Assembly: GCF_003390845.1 (NCBI RefSeq)
Contig: NZ_QMEK01000006.1
Span: 124,001-188,000 of the forward strand
Source: Tropicimonas sp. IMCC34043
Lineage (GTDB): Bacteria > Pseudomonadota > Alphaproteobacteria > Rhodobacterales > Rhodobacteraceae
Direction: 5' to 3'
DNA: 64,000 bases
Part shown: positions 27,679 through 37,772 of the stretch, one piece after another
How the letters are laid out: each line of letters starts with the position of its first letter
Position numbering within the stretch: the first letter of the stretch is position 1
Position numbers and translations under genes: made by a program
The notes under the pieces: model-generated
The model's input: only the letters and a program-made list of their open reading frames with translations
Databases searched by the model: none
Told to the model about the DNA's origin: nothing

Positions 27679-28185
27679 TCAGTCTGGCTCGTCGAGCAGG
27701 TCGTGCGGCGTCAGGAACCGCACCACCTGACCGCTGCCCGGCGCGATTTCGGCCGGGGTCTTGACGTCGAAGCCCGCGACCAGCAGCGCGCCGGTCGGAT
27801 AATCGTCGAACCGAGGGTGGTCGGGTTGTTCCGCGACCAGCATATGGGCCAGTTCGGCGACCCCCGGATTGTGGCCGATCATCAGGATCGTGCCGGCCCC
27901 GGGCGTCACCGCCTGCAGCATGGCCAGCATTTCCTCGGGACCGGCGTGATAGAGTTCCTTGCGCAGATCCGGCTGGCCCGGCAGCTTCATGCCCTCCCAG
28001 GTCTCGCGGGTGCGGCGTGCGGAGGAACTGAGGACCCGATCCGGGTTCAGCTCTTCCTTGGCCAGCCAGGCGCCGATGGCCTTGGCGGCGCGCTTGCCGC
28101 GCTTGTTGATCGGGCGGTCGAAATCCGAAATCTCGGGGTTGACCCAACTCGATTTGGCGTGGCGAAGCAGAAGGACGTGCAGCAT
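27679..28185 (-). CDS. SixA-type histidine phosphatase
   Basis: A 168-residue member of the histidine phosphatase (RHG) superfamily. The N-terminal LLLRHAKSSW carries the phosphate-accepting His; a second His is in MIGHNPGVAELA, with RTRETWEG between. Short SixA-like enzymes remove phosphate from phosphohistidine proteins; the target is not known here. The start at 28185 (MLHVLLLRHAKS) is chosen over a longer frame. Confidence 0.88.
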   Translation of the reverse strand: MLHVLLLRHAKSSWVNPEISDFDRPINKRGKRAAKAIGAWLAKEELNPDRVLSSSARRTRETWEGMKLPGQPDLRKELYHAGPEEMLAMLQAVTPGAGTILMIGHNPGVAELAHMLVAEQPDHPRFDDYPTGALLVAGFDVKTPAEIAPGSGQVVRFLTPHDLLDEPD

Positions 28186-28307
28186 GTGGCTCCGTGACGG
28201 GCGCTCGGACTGTGGCGCGCCGGACCCGTGCCCGGCGCCGCCCCAAGCTTTGGGCGCTGAGGACGCTCCGGTCAAGGGCCGAGCGGCTTTTCGCCCCCCG
28301 GCGCCTG

Positions 28308-29186
28308 TCAGGGCTTCAGCCGCTGGGGATAGCGGATCAATGTGCCCGCACCGTGTTCGGTGAACAATTCCAGCAGACAGGCATTGGGCGCGCGACCGTC
28401 GAGAATGACCACGGCCCGTACCCCGCCCGAAACTGCCGCAAGCGCGGTTTCGGTCTTGGGGATCATGCCGCCCGCGATCACGCCGCTTGCGGTCATCTCC
28501 TGTACCTGATCCGGCGTCAGCTGGGTCACGACCTCGCCCGCGGCGTTCTTCACCCCCGCGACATCGGTCAGCAGCAGCAGGCGGTCGGCCTTCAGCGCAG
28601 CGGCAATGGCACCCGCGGCAGTGTCGCCGTTGACGTTGAAGGTCTCGCCGCCCCGGCCGGCGCCAAGCGGGGCGACCACCGGGATGATCTTGTGGGCGTG
28701 CATCTGGTGGATCAGTTCGGGCGAAACCTCGACCGGTTGGCCGACCAGGCCGAGCGCCGGATCGATCGGATCGCAGACCATCATGTTGGCGTCCTTGCCC
28801 GAGATCCCGACCGCGCGGCCACCCTGCTGGTTGATCGCCTGCACGATCCGCTTGTTGACGAGCCCCGAGAGAACCATCTCGACCACTTCCATCGTGGCCT
28901 CGTCTGTCACCCGCTTGCCGTTCACGAACTCGGACTTGATGTCGAGCTTCTGCAGCATCTCGTTGATCATCGGCCCGCCGCCGTGAACGATCACCGGGTG
29001 GACCCCCACCTGGTTCATCAGCACGATGTCGCGGGCAAAACTTGCCATCTGCTCGGCGTCGCCCATGGCATGGCCGCCGAACTTTATGACCACAGTGGCC
29101 CCGGCATAGCGCTGAAGATAGGGAAGCGCCTCGGAGAGGGTACGGGCGGTGGCAATCCAGTCGCGGTTCATCTTCTGTCTGATCAT
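28308..29186 (-). CDS. argB: Acetylglutamate kinase
   Basis: Phosphorylates N-acetyl-L-glutamate, the second step of arginine synthesis. 292 residues of the amino-acid kinase fold: [74 protein letters not shown] and [11 protein letters not shown]. The start is uncertain: [14 protein letters not shown] at 29186 is chosen by analogy with relatives, and MNRDWIATA at 29171 is the alternative. Confidence 0.95.
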   Translation of the reverse strand: MIRQKMNRDWIATARTLSEALPYLQRYAGATVVIKFGGHAMGDAEQMASFARDIVLMNQVGVHPVIVHGGGPMINEMLQKLDIKSEFVNGKRVTDEATMEVVEMVLSGLVNKRIVQAINQQGGRAVGISGKDANMMVCDPIDPALGLVGQPVEVSPELIHQMHAHKIIPVVAPLGAGRGGETFNVNGDTAAGAIAAALKADRLLLLTDVAGVKNAAGEVVTQLTPDQVQEMTASGVIAGGMIPKTETALAAVSGGVRAVVILDGRAPNACLLELFTEHGAGTLIRYPQRLKP

Positions 29187-29376
29187 CCGGTTGGCTCGGG
29201 TTGTTCGGGGACCCTTGTTATGCCGAGGGTCCTGCTCTGCCAAGGGGCAATTGCTGCCCCAGCGATGGGTGGTTCAAATGGGCCTGCGAGGTAACCATTT
29301 GATGTCCAAAGAATTACCTGCCTGGCAGATCCATTTGCCGATGTCGGTGCGGCCCCAGGAACCGGACGGTTCAGGA

Positions 29377-30030
29377 TCAGGCCATCCTGGCGATGATGCT
29401 GCGCAACATGGCGATCCCCTCGCCCTCTTCCGACGAGGTCAGGACGATCTCGGGATAGGCCGCGGGATGCGGCTGCAAGGCGCCGCGCACCTGCTCCAGC
29501 ACCGCCTCGGTCTCGCCGCCGCGCAGCTTGTCGGCCTTGGTCAGCACGGCCTGGAACGGGACCGCCGCCTTGTCGAGAAGGCCGAGGATCTCGTCATCCA
29601 CCGCCTTGATGCCGTGGCGGGCGTCGATCAGCACGAAGGCCCGGCGCAGGGTCGGCCGCCCCGACAGATAGGATTTCAGCAGCGCCTGCCAGCGCGCCAC
29701 CACCGACAGCGGCGCCTTGGCAAAGCCATAGCCCGGCAGGTCGACCAGATAATGGCTGTCGGCGAGGGTGAAAAAGTTGACCTCCTGCGTCCGGCCCGGC
29801 GTGTTCGAGGCCCGCGCCAGCGCCTTGTGGCCGGTCAGCGCGTTGATCAGCGAAGATTTTCCCACGTTCGAGCGGCCGGCAAAGCACACCTCGATCCGGT
29901 CGGCGGGGGGCAGGCCCGACATCGCGACGACGCCCTTCAGAAACCCTGCGCCGCCGGCAAACAGACGGCGCCCGGCCTCCAGCGATGCCGCATCGGGTTG
30001 CTCGGCCAGTGGAAAGGGCAGCGTGTTCAC
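29377..30030 (-). CDS. engB: Ribosome biogenesis GTPase EngB/YsxC
   Basis: 217-residue small GTPase needed for large-subunit assembly. G1 GRSNVGKSSLIN, G2 TPGRTQEVNFF, G3 DLPGYGFAKA, G4 TKADKL and G5 TSSEEGEG are all present. It overlaps the upstream acyltransferase gene by four bases. Confidence 0.96.
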   Translation of the reverse strand: MNTLPFPLAEQPDAASLEAGRRLFAGGAGFLKGVVAMSGLPPADRIEVCFAGRSNVGKSSLINALTGHKALARASNTPGRTQEVNFFTLADSHYLVDLPGYGFAKAPLSVVARWQALLKSYLSGRPTLRRAFVLIDARHGIKAVDDEILGLLDKAAVPFQAVLTKADKLRGGETEAVLEQVRGALQPHPAAYPEIVLTSSEEGEGIAMLRSIIARMA

Positions 30031-30668
30031 AGGGCGGCCTCCAGCGCGTCGATATTGGCACCGCGGATCACGTCGAGGTGTTGCGAGATCATCTTAAGCG
30101 GCCAGTCCCACCATGCAACGCGCAAAAGCCGCTCGATTGTCTCGTCATCGAACCGGCGGCGCACCACACGGGCCGGATTGCCGGCGGCAAGCGCATAGGG
30201 CGGCACGTCGTGGGTGACCACCGAGCGGGCGGCGATGATGGCGCCGGGGCCGATCGTGACCCCGGGCATGATCATGGCCTCGGTGCCGATCCAGACATCC
30301 GCGCCGATCACCGTGTCGCCCTTGTGGCCCGCAGCCCAGGTGGCCGGATCGAAGCCGCGTTCCCAGCCTTTGCCGAAGATGTTGAACGGGAAGGTCGAAA
30401 AGCCCGTCATCGCGTGGGTAGCCCCGTTCATCATGATCTTGACGCCGGTCGCGATGGCAACGAAGCGGCCGATGATCAGCTTGTCGCCGATGAATTCGTA
30501 GTGATGCAGCACATTGCGGTCGAAAAAGGCGATCGGATCTTCCGGATCGTCGTAATAGCTGAACTCGCCAACTTCGACATTCGGGCGCGACCGGGCAAGC
30601 GGCTTCAGAAAGACGACGCGGCGCGAGCCCTCGAGCGGCTGCAGCGACATCGGCGAGGGGCCGGTCAC
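30027..30668 (-). CDS. Hexapeptide-repeat O-acetyltransferase (CatB-like)
   Basis: A 213-residue left-handed beta-helix acyltransferase of the xenobiotic/streptogramin acetyltransferase type. Hexapeptide turns run from about residue 55 to 170 (IIGRFVAIATGVKIMMNG, TVIGADVWIGTEAMIMPGVTIGPGAIIAARSVVTHDVPPYALAAGNPA); the catalytic His is in NGATHAMTGFSTFPF. The substrate is not known, and close relatives act on sugars as often as on antibiotics. A GTG at 30668 with a GAGG site, overlapping the MOSC stop, is chosen; ATG 30650 lacks a ribosome site. Confidence 0.82.
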   Translation of the reverse strand: MTGPSPMSLQPLEGSRRVVFLKPLARSRPNVEVGEFSYYDDPEDPIAFFDRNVLHHYEFIGDKLIIGRFVAIATGVKIMMNGATHAMTGFSTFPFNIFGKGWERGFDPATWAAGHKGDTVIGADVWIGTEAMIMPGVTIGPGAIIAARSVVTHDVPPYALAAGNPARVVRRRFDDETIERLLRVAWWDWPLKMISQHLDVIRGANIDALEAAL

Positions 30669-31426
30669 GCCAGAACCTCGACACGATCGCCGAGCCGGAC
30701 CGGTCCGCCGACCAGAACCCGCGCATAGACGCCGAAATCCTGGTGGCCGAAGGCCGCCTTCAGCGCACCGAGCGTGTCGGCATCCTCGCGCCCGGTCTCG
30801 GGGTTCACCTTGGTGGCGTTGCAACGCGTGATCCGCCGTTCGACCCGAAGCCGGACATCACCGATCCGGATCTCGCGGCCGATCCAGTCCCATTCGGCCC
30901 AGGGCGCGAATCCGTCGACCCAGAGGTTGCCGCGCCAGCGATGGATCGACAGCTCGTGGCCCATGCGCGCAGACAGATCGCGCAGCGATGCGCGGCTCAG
31001 CACGGCGAGATAGGGTTCGGAGACATCCGTCAACGCCGGCGCGCCCGCGGAAACCACCCGCGTCGCCGGCGGCCTGGTGTCGGGCCACATCGGGCGCACC
31101 CAGTCGAGGAGCGCCGCAGCGCCCTCTGCCGTGTCGGGTGCGATCTCGATGCTGCCGGCCTCGGGATGGGCCAGATGCACGGTTGTGCCGTCTTCGGACA
31201 GCCGGGCCCGCACCGCCATCAGCGGCGGCGAGGCGACCCCGCGCACGAAGTTGCGCTTGGGGTACCAGCCCTCGGGTTGACCGGGAAAGGCCGCCGCCTC
31301 GTGGGCGATGGCCCAATGCCGGTCACCGGGCAGGACCTGGCCTGCGGTCAGTTCGACCGACTCAAGCTCCTCCCGCCCGACCGACTTGATCGGGTGGCGA
31401 CAGATATGGGCCAGACGTCCGGTCAT
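30665..31426 (-). CDS. MOSC-domain protein
   Basis: 253 residues with an MOSC beta-barrel N domain (HICRHPIKSVGREELESVELTAGQVLPGDRHWAI) and the MOSC sulfur-carrier core (HRWRGNLWVDGFAPWAEWDWIGREIRIG, RCNATKVNPETG). The conserved Cys in TRCNAT is the sulfur/molybdenum cofactor contact. Probably a sulfur-transfer or molybdenum-cofactor-linked reductase partner. The ATG at 31426 follows GGAGG and lies 28 bases after yidC. Confidence 0.88.
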   Translation of the reverse strand: MTGRLAHICRHPIKSVGREELESVELTAGQVLPGDRHWAIAHEAAAFPGQPEGWYPKRNFVRGVASPPLMAVRARLSEDGTTVHLAHPEAGSIEIAPDTAEGAAALLDWVRPMWPDTRPPATRVVSAGAPALTDVSEPYLAVLSRASLRDLSARMGHELSIHRWRGNLWVDGFAPWAEWDWIGREIRIGDVRLRVERRITRCNATKVNPETGREDADTLGALKAAFGHQDFGVYARVLVGGPVRLGDRVEVLA

Positions 31427-31454
31427 CCCGTGCCCTCCCTCCGGCCCGCGCCCG

Positions 31455-33260
31455 TCATTTTGGGTCCGGCTTATTCTTGCGCCGGAAGCTCGACAGGATA
31501 TTGCCGAACACATCGGGCTTGAACCCGTGCCGCCGCATGATCGTGTATTGCTGTGCGAAGGTCAGCGTGTTGTTGGTGATCCAGTAGAGCACCAGACCGC
31601 TGGCGAAGCTGCCCAGCATGAACATGAACACCCAGGGCATCCAGGCAAAGATCATCTGCTGCGCCGGGTCGGTCGGGGCCGGGTTCAGCTTCTGCTGCAG
31701 GAACATCGAGATGCCCAGAAGGATCGGCAGAATGCCCAGCGACAGGATCTGCAACGGGCCAAGGTCAGGCACGGCAAACGGAAGCAGCCCGAACAGGTTG
31801 ACGATCGACGAGGGATCGGGCGCCGAGAGGTCGCGGATCCACAGGATCCATGGCGCCTGACGCAGTTCGATCGTGACGAAAATCACCTTGTAGAGCGAGA
31901 AGAAGATCGGGATCTGCAGAAGGACCGGCAAACAGCCCGAGGCGGGGTTCACCTTTTCCTTCTTGTAGAGCTCCATCATCTCTTTCTGGAGCTTCTGGCG
32001 GTCGTCGCCGGCCCGTTCCTTCAGCTGCTCCATCTGCGGCTGAAGTTCCTTCATCTTCGCCATCGAGGCATAGGACTTGTAGGCCAGCGGGAACAGGATC
32101 GCCTTGATGCAGAAGGTCAGCGCGATGATCGACCAGCCCATGTTGCCGAACAGGGTGTTGTTGAGGAAGTGCAGCACCCGGAAGATCGGCTTGGTGAGGA
32201 AGAAGAACCAGCCCCAGTCGATCGAATCGACGAAGCGGTAGACATCCTCGTGGTTCTGGTAGTCGCGGATGATCTCCCAGACCTTGGCGCCGGCAAAGAC
32301 CCGCGTGGTCTGCGAGACGGTCTGGCCCGGCGCGATCTCGGCGGTCGGATAGACGGCCTGGGTCTGATAGATCTCGGAACTGGGCTGGTAGAGCATCACC
32401 TGCTTGACACCTTGATCCGCTTCGGGGATCAGCGTGGTCATCCAGTACTTGTCGGTGAACCCGATCCAGCCCTGCTGAACGCCGTCGATCGTCTTCGCCT
32501 GGGCGCCAAGGCTCGGGTCGAAGTCGAAATCTTCCATCTTGTTATATTTCACTTCACTGAGGCTGCCGTCGGCCATGGCGACGACGCCTTCGTGAAGGAC
32601 AAAGAAATGCTGGACGTCGGGCAGCCCGTGGCGCGCGACAATGCCATAGGGGGCTGCGCGGCGCGTGGTGTCCGTGGGGTTCTCGACCGACTGGGTGACA
32701 GTGAACATGTAATTGTCGTCGACCGCGACATTGCGGCGGAATATCAGGCCCGAAGGACTGTCCCAGCGCAGCGTCAGCGGCGATTGCGGCGTCAGGACAT
32801 CGCCTGCTTCGACAGTCCAGATCGTATCGGAACCGGGAACGTCGCCGACATCGAGCCCGCCGCCGGGGGCCCAGCCGAACAGCGAATAATACGCCTGCTC
32901 GCCGCCAACCGGGCGCAGCAACGTCACCTCGGGCGAATCTGGTTCCAGCGTCTCGCGGTAGTCCGTGAGCAGCAACTGGTCGATCCGGCCTCCGGCCAGC
33001 GAGATCGAACCGCTGAGCCGCGGCGTCTCGATCTTCAGGCGCGGAGCCTCGGCGACCGCGACGACATCGGCCGCCGGTGGCTGCGCGCCGGATCCCGCAG
33101 TTTGCGGCACAGCGGCACCTGCCGGAGCCTCGGCCGTGACAGCGGGCGGCTGACTCGTGTCGACTTCAGGCTGCTTGGGGGGGAACAGCACGAACCACAC
33201 CAGGATCACGATAAAGCTGAGAGCCGTGGCGAGAATGAGATTCTTGTTCTGATCATCCAT
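31455..33260 (-). CDS. yidC: Membrane protein insertase YidC
   Basis: Inserts and folds inner-membrane proteins, alone or with SecYEG. 601 residues: N-terminal anchor (about 7-27), a Pro/Ala-rich linker, the periplasmic beta domain (about 75-350), then a five-helix core with GWSIIALTFCIKAILFPLAYKSY, the charged loop with MKELQPQMEQLKERAGDDRQKLQKEMMELYKKEKVNP, and ILWIRDLSAPDPS. The ATG at 33260 (MDDQNKN) is chosen. Confidence 0.97.
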   Translation of the reverse strand: MDDQNKNLILATALSFIVILVWFVLFPPKQPEVDTSQPPAVTAEAPAGAAVPQTAGSGAQPPAADVVAVAEAPRLKIETPRLSGSISLAGGRIDQLLLTDYRETLEPDSPEVTLLRPVGGEQAYYSLFGWAPGGGLDVGDVPGSDTIWTVEAGDVLTPQSPLTLRWDSPSGLIFRRNVAVDDNYMFTVTQSVENPTDTTRRAAPYGIVARHGLPDVQHFFVLHEGVVAMADGSLSEVKYNKMEDFDFDPSLGAQAKTIDGVQQGWIGFTDKYWMTTLIPEADQGVKQVMLYQPSSEIYQTQAVYPTAEIAPGQTVSQTTRVFAGAKVWEIIRDYQNHEDVYRFVDSIDWGWFFFLTKPIFRVLHFLNNTLFGNMGWSIIALTFCIKAILFPLAYKSYASMAKMKELQPQMEQLKERAGDDRQKLQKEMMELYKKEKVNPASGCLPVLLQIPIFFSLYKVIFVTIELRQAPWILWIRDLSAPDPSSIVNLFGLLPFAVPDLGPLQILSLGILPILLGISMFLQQKLNPAPTDPAQQMIFAWMPWVFMFMLGSFASGLVLYWITNNTLTFAQQYTIMRRHGFKPDVFGNILSSFRRKNKPDPK

Positions 33261-33386
33261 CAGGGGATCACCGACGTCCTTTTGTCCGGGTTCGCGGAGG
33301 TTCAAACGGTCGCGGGCCGAAACGTCAAGCGGATTCCCCCTTTTCCAACCGTGGCACGCAGGCGCGGCAGAGGTTGCGCGGCCGCT

Positions 33387-34931
33387 TCAGACGCCCGGCA
33401 GGCCGGTGCCCTCGGGCGCGCCGCGGTGGTCGCGTTCGGCTGCGAGCCATGCGCTGGTGTCGGCAAAGGACATTGGCCTTGCAAGGTGAAAGCCTTGCAG
33501 ATGGGTGCATCCGAGCTGTTGCAACGTGGCAAGCTCGCCGCCCGTCTCGACCCCCTCGCCAAGGGTTTCAAGGCCAAGTTCGGCGGCCATGGACAGGATG
33601 GCGGCCACCATCCGCCGCTGGCCCGGATCGGAATCGACATGGGTCACAAAAGAGCGATCGATCTTGATCCGGCTGACCGCGAAGCGGCGGATATGCGCAA
33701 TCGAGGCGTGCCCGGTTCCGAAATCGTCCAGATCGACCATGCAGCCCATTGTCGCGAGCCCCGCGATATTGCGGCCGATCGTGTCGTTGCCGGTCTCGGC
33801 CACGACGGTTTCGAGGATCTCGACCGCAAGCCGGTCTGCGGTCAGATCGAAGCGGTCGAGTTCCCAGCGGATGCGGTCGAGCAGGCGCGGATTTCTGAGT
33901 TCGGCGGCGGAAAAATTGATGCCGATCCTTGGCACGCGGTAGCCGGCCGCATCCCAGCGGCGCAGGGCGGTCAGCCCCTCGGTCAACATCACCTCGCCAA
34001 GGCGTTCAAGAAGGCCGGCGGCCTCGATCGTCTCCAGGAAATCGCCCGGAGGCAGCGTGCCGCGAACCGGGTGCTGCCAGCGAGCCAGCGCTTCGACCCC
34101 CGAGACCCGGCCGCTCTCGACCGCAATCTGGGGCTGGAACCAGGCCCGGATCTGACCGCGGTCAAAGGCCTTCAGGATGTCCTCGGCCATCCCGCTGCGC
34201 AATTGCAGGGCTTCGCGCATCTCGGGAGAATAGGCGCGGATCGACCCGCTGCCGGCGCGGCGTGCGTCGTCCATGGCGATCTCTGCGGCCTCGAGAATGA
34301 CCTCGGGGCGGCGTTCGGGGGCGCGACGGGTCAGGCAGAACCCGACCGAGGCCGATATGTGCAGGGTTGCGGCGTCGAGAGCCATCGGCTCGGCAATCGC
34401 GGCCTGCAACCGTTCTGCCACCCGCACGCCGATCTCGACGCTGGCCTGACGGATCGGGCTGAGGCAGAGCGCGAAGCGGTGATCGATGAGACGGGCGGCA
34501 ATATCGCCGGGGCGGACGACGGAATTGACCCGCTCGGCGGTCTGGCGGATCACCGCCTCGGCCCCGGCCGATCCCAGATTTTCGGAAAGTTCGGCGAAAT
34601 CGTCGATCTGAACCACGAAGACGATGGTGGATTGCCCCCGGCCCTCGAAATTCTCGAGCACCTCGTTCAGTCGCGCCAGCAGCTGGGAGCGGGTGGCAAG
34701 GCCCGTCAGCCCGTCTTCGGGGGCGGCGCGGCGTTCGCGCGTGTCCCCCTTGCCAAGCAGCACGAGGGCCGGCAGCGACATCGCAAGGACCATCATGACC
34801 GCCTCGCCGCCCAGCCACTGACCGCCGAGCATGAAAGCCGGCACAAATGCCAGAGCCTGCGGCTGTGTTGCCGCATGAAATAGCCCCCGGCCTGCATGGC
34901 GGAAACGGCCGTCAAACCCGAACATCGGCAT
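33387..34931 (-). CDS. c-di-GMP phosphodiesterase with degenerate GGDEF domain
   Basis: 514 residues: two hydrophobic segments near the N terminus (about 25-60), a GGDEF-fold domain (about 75-235), and an EAL domain (about 255-500). The cyclase signature is replaced by LIDHRF, so synthesis is unlikely. The EAL side keeps VEALARW, NFSAAELRNP, DDFGTGHASI, KIDRSFV and LGEGVET, so cyclic di-GMP hydrolysis is expected, perhaps controlled by the GGDEF-like domain. The ATG at 34931 has a GAGGA site; the upstream TTG is not used. Confidence 0.9.
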   Translation of the reverse strand: MPMFGFDGRFRHAGRGLFHAATQPQALAFVPAFMLGGQWLGGEAVMMVLAMSLPALVLLGKGDTRERRAAPEDGLTGLATRSQLLARLNEVLENFEGRGQSTIVFVVQIDDFAELSENLGSAGAEAVIRQTAERVNSVVRPGDIAARLIDHRFALCLSPIRQASVEIGVRVAERLQAAIAEPMALDAATLHISASVGFCLTRRAPERRPEVILEAAEIAMDDARRAGSGSIRAYSPEMREALQLRSGMAEDILKAFDRGQIRAWFQPQIAVESGRVSGVEALARWQHPVRGTLPPGDFLETIEAAGLLERLGEVMLTEGLTALRRWDAAGYRVPRIGINFSAAELRNPRLLDRIRWELDRFDLTADRLAVEILETVVAETGNDTIGRNIAGLATMGCMVDLDDFGTGHASIAHIRRFAVSRIKIDRSFVTHVDSDPGQRRMVAAILSMAAELGLETLGEGVETGGELATLQQLGCTHLQGFHLARPMSFADTSAWLAAERDHRGAPEGTGLPGV

Positions 34932-35020
34932 GGTTCCTCGTATTGACGCAACGGCGCCTGTCGCAGCCAAGCTATGAAAGACGACTCATCAGGGTCTTAA
35001 CGTCCTGCCCCTGTTTGCCG

Positions 35021-35890
35021 TCAATTCGCGTCAAAACCCGTCGGATCCAAAAGGGCGCTGCGACCGGGGTCGCGCACCAGGCCCGCGAAATCGAACAGCG
35101 CGGGATCGAGAAGATGCGAGGGGCGCGCGTTCATCAGCGCCCGGAACATCTTTTGCCGTCGACCCGGGCTGGTCTTTTCCCAACCGTCGAGGATCGCCTT
35201 GACCTGCTGTCTCTGCAGCCCGTCCTGGCTGCCGCAGAGATCGCAGGGGATGATCGGATAGTTCATCGCGGCGGCAAATCGCGCGCAATCGGCCTCGGCC
35301 ACATGGGCCAGCGGCCGATAGACGAAAACATCGCCCTCCTCGTTCACCAGCTTCGGCGGCATGGTGGCAAGCCGGCCGCCGTGAAACAGGTTCATGAAAA
35401 ACGTCTCGAGGATGTCGTCCCGGTGGTGACCCAGCACCACCGCCGAGCAGCCCTCCTCACGCGCGATGCGATAGAGGTTGCCACGCCGCAGCCGCGAACA
35501 GAGCGCGCAATAGGTCCGCCCTGCCGGCACCTTGTCCATGACGATGGAATAGGTGTCCTGATATTCGATCCGGTGCGGCACGCCCATGCGGTCGAGGAAT
35601 TCGGGCAGGACGGTTGCCGGAAACCCGGGCTGGCCCTGATCGAGATTGCAGGCCAGCAGCTCGACCGGCAGTAACCCGCGCCACTGCAATTCGTGCAGCA
35701 CCGCAAGCAGCGTATAGCTGTCCTTGCCGCCCGACAGGCACACAAGCCAGCGCGCCCCGCGTTCGATCATGCCGTATTGCTCGATCGCCTCGCGCACGTC
35801 GCGCACGATCCGCTTGCGGAGCTTGCGGAACTCGGTGGTCGAGGGGGCGCCGTGGAACAGCGGATGGATATCGTCGAGATCGTCGAGCAA
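35021..35890 (-). CDS. ttcA: tRNA 2-thiocytidine synthase TtcA
   Basis: Adds sulfur to cytidine 32 of certain tRNAs. 289 residues with the PP-loop [12 protein letters not shown], the two CxxC iron-sulfur ligand pairs CALC and CDLC, and the conserved [19 protein letters not shown]. The start is a TTG at 35890 with an AAGAGA site; no early ATG exists, and the resulting [12 protein letters not shown] fits the family. Confidence 0.94.
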   Translation of the reverse strand: MLDDLDDIHPLFHGAPSTTEFRKLRKRIVRDVREAIEQYGMIERGARWLVCLSGGKDSYTLLAVLHELQWRGLLPVELLACNLDQGQPGFPATVLPEFLDRMGVPHRIEYQDTYSIVMDKVPAGRTYCALCSRLRRGNLYRIAREEGCSAVVLGHHRDDILETFFMNLFHGGRLATMPPKLVNEEGDVFVYRPLAHVAEADCARFAAAMNYPIIPCDLCGSQDGLQRQQVKAILDGWEKTSPGRRQKMFRALMNARPSHLLDPALFDFAGLVRDPGRSALLDPTGFDAN

Positions 35891-36025
35891 AGTTCTCTTT
35901 CCGGAAACGGTTCAGGGTGGATTGCGCGCCTTATGCCAGCTTGGCAGCCGCAGGCAAACAGCTTTGCAGGTTGGCCGGACGAAGGCACAATAGGGCATCC
36001 ACAGCCGATCGGGGAGGGCCGCGCC

Positions 36026-36973
36026 ATGGATTACGTGTTCTGTGTCAGAAGCATTCGCAACGGAGCGTTCAGCGACGAACCGGGGGCAAGCCATTTTCTG
36101 GCGGTGCCGGGCAATGTCGCGAACCCGGGGCCGCAACACCGGATCGCCAAGACGGCATGGCTGAAGAAGGTGCTGGAAGAGGCCGAGTCGGGCCTCGACA
36201 ACGGGATGCCGCGCGGCGACATCGTGTTCTATGTGCATGGCTTCAACAACGATCAGACGACGATGCTGGCGCGCCAGCGCAAGATCCGCGCCGGGCTCGA
36301 GGCGCAGGGGTTCGCAGGCGTCGTGGTCAGCTTCGACTGGCCCTCGGCCAGTTCGGCGCTGAATTATCTGGAGGACCGGACCGATGCCAAGCAGACGGCA
36401 TTGAAGCTGGTGGACGAGGGGATAAGGTCGTTTGCCGCGCTCCAACGCCCCGATTGCCGGATCAACCTGCATATCCTGGCCCATTCCATGGGCTGCTATG
36501 TGGTGCGCGAGGCCTTCGACGATGCCGACGACCGCCCAGGCATTGCCCGCCACAGCTGGTCGGTAAGTCAGGTGATCCTGGTCGCGGCCGATATCTCGCA
36601 GGGTTCGCTGGCGGCCGGAAACCCGAAAAGCTCGTCGCTCTATCGCCATAGCGTGCGGCTGACGAATTATTACAACCCGCTCGACAACGTGCTGTCGGTG
36701 TCGAACGTGAAGCGGGTCGGGGTGGCCCCGCGGGCCGGACGCATCGGCCTGCCGCCTCTGGTGCCCGGGACGGCGGTGAACGTCTATTGCGGCGCCTGCT
36801 ACGAGGCCCACAAGGGCGAGTATGGCGGCGGCATCAACGCCGCCCATACCTGGTACTTCGACGATCCGCGGGTGCTGGAAGATGTCTGGCACACGGTGCG
36901 CGGCCACCTCGACCGCCACGAGATCCCGACCCGGGCGCTGACCGACAAGGGCAATCTGGCGCTCCGTCCCTAG
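36026..36973 (+). CDS. Alpha/beta hydrolase, DUF900 type
   Basis: 315 residues. VFYVHGFNNDQTTMLARQ gives the oxyanion loop, and LHILAHSMGCYVVREAF the nucleophile elbow G-H/A-S-M-G; acid and His residues lie downstream (NPLDNVL, NAAHTWYF). Matches the cytoplasmic DUF900 hydrolases, whose substrates are unknown. The ATG at 36026 is preceded by GGGGAGG. Divergent from ttcA, convergent with yidD. Confidence 0.85.
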   Translation: MDYVFCVRSIRNGAFSDEPGASHFLAVPGNVANPGPQHRIAKTAWLKKVLEEAESGLDNGMPRGDIVFYVHGFNNDQTTMLARQRKIRAGLEAQGFAGVVVSFDWPSASSALNYLEDRTDAKQTALKLVDEGIRSFAALQRPDCRINLHILAHSMGCYVVREAFDDADDRPGIARHSWSVSQVILVAADISQGSLAAGNPKSSSLYRHSVRLTNYYNPLDNVLSVSNVKRVGVAPRAGRIGLPPLVPGTAVNVYCGACYEAHKGEYGGGINAAHTWYFDDPRVLEDVWHTVRGHLDRHEIPTRALTDKGNLALRP

Positions 36974-37006
36974 GCCGTTCGGCCCCGGGGAATACAGAGC
37001 AAAGGC

Positions 37007-37267
37007 TCAATGGGGGGTGCGGTTCGGCGCGTCGTGGTCGTGGTCGGTTCCCGGAACGGGATCATATCCGCAACTGCCCCAGGGGTTGCAGCGGGCAATC
37101 CGTTTCAGCGCCATCCAGCCGCCGCGGATTGCCCCGTGGGTGCTGAGCGCCTGAAGCGCATAGGCCGAACAGGTCGGCTGATAACGGCAGTTGTACCCGA
37201 CCCAGGGGCTGAAGATCAGCCGGTAGCCGCGAATCGGCAGGGCAAGGATCCAGGCGGCGGGGCTCAT
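37007..37267 (-). CDS. yidD: Membrane protein insertion efficiency factor YidD
   Basis: 86 residues with the YidD core: [58 protein letters not shown]. Amphipathic protein at the inner membrane that assists YidC-dependent insertion. It overlaps rnpA by four bases, the usual rpmH-rnpA-yidD order; yidC itself lies about 3.7 kb further on the same strand. Confidence 0.96.
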   Translation of the reverse strand: MSPAAWILALPIRGYRLIFSPWVGYNCRYQPTCSAYALQALSTHGAIRGGWMALKRIARCNPWGSCGYDPVPGTDHDHDAPNRTPH

Positions 37268-37641
37268 TGCGGGCCACGGCGGGCGGCGTGAACCCGTGCC
37301 AGCGCCTGCAGGAGATCGTCGTGCAGCGCCACAAAGGGACGTTCTGCGGTAACACCCGACTTGCCGATCAGCACATAGTCCCAGCCCGGCTGGCCCAGCG
37401 CGGGCAGCACCTCGCGCGCAATAGCCCGCAGCCGGCGCTTAGCTCGGTTGCGGGCAACGGCATTGCCGACCTTCTTGGAACAGGTAAAGCCGACCCTGAC
37501 CATCGTCGGATCGGCTTCGTCGGGCCGGCGCTTGCGCGCCTGCAACAAAAATCCGGGCGTTCCGGCGCGTCCGGCACGGGCCGCTGCCAGAAAATCCGCA
37601 CGCTTGGTCAGGGTGGCCATGGCGGCCGCCCCGGGCCTCAC
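37264..37641 (-). CDS. rnpA: Ribonuclease P protein component
   Basis: 125 residues, basic. [29 protein letters not shown] and the RNR signature [18 protein letters not shown] are diagnostic; the protein binds RNase P RNA to mature tRNA 5' ends. A GTG at 37641 overlaps the rpmH stop; an ATG at 37620 ([10 protein letters not shown]) is an equally good start. Confidence 0.95.
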   Translation of the reverse strand: MRPGAAAMATLTKRADFLAAARAGRAGTPGFLLQARKRRPDEADPTMVRVGFTCSKKVGNAVARNRAKRRLRAIAREVLPALGQPGWDYVLIGKSGVTAERPFVALHDDLLQALARVHAARRGPQ

Positions 37642-37772
37642 GCGCTCAGCGATTTCCGGCCGCGGGCGCGGCGAGCGTTCAGGATCTTGCGGCCGGCTTT
37701 GGTCGCCATACGGGCGCGAAAGCCGTGGCGGTGCTTGCGAACCAGGTTCGAGGGTTGAAAGGTGCGTTTCAT
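37638..37772 (-). CDS. rpmH: Ribosomal protein L34
   Basis: 44-residue protein: [20 protein letters not shown] and [20 protein letters not shown]. The full standard length is present. First gene of the rpmH-rnpA-yidD transcript, with 322 bases of upstream DNA. Confidence 0.98.
   Translation of the reverse strand: MKRTFQPSNLVRKHRHGFRARMATKAGRKILNARRARGRKSLSA

Noticed and set aside
35693-36025. Longer start for the DUF900 hydrolase
   Set aside because: The extension is antisense to ttcA; ATG 36026 has a GGGGAGG site.
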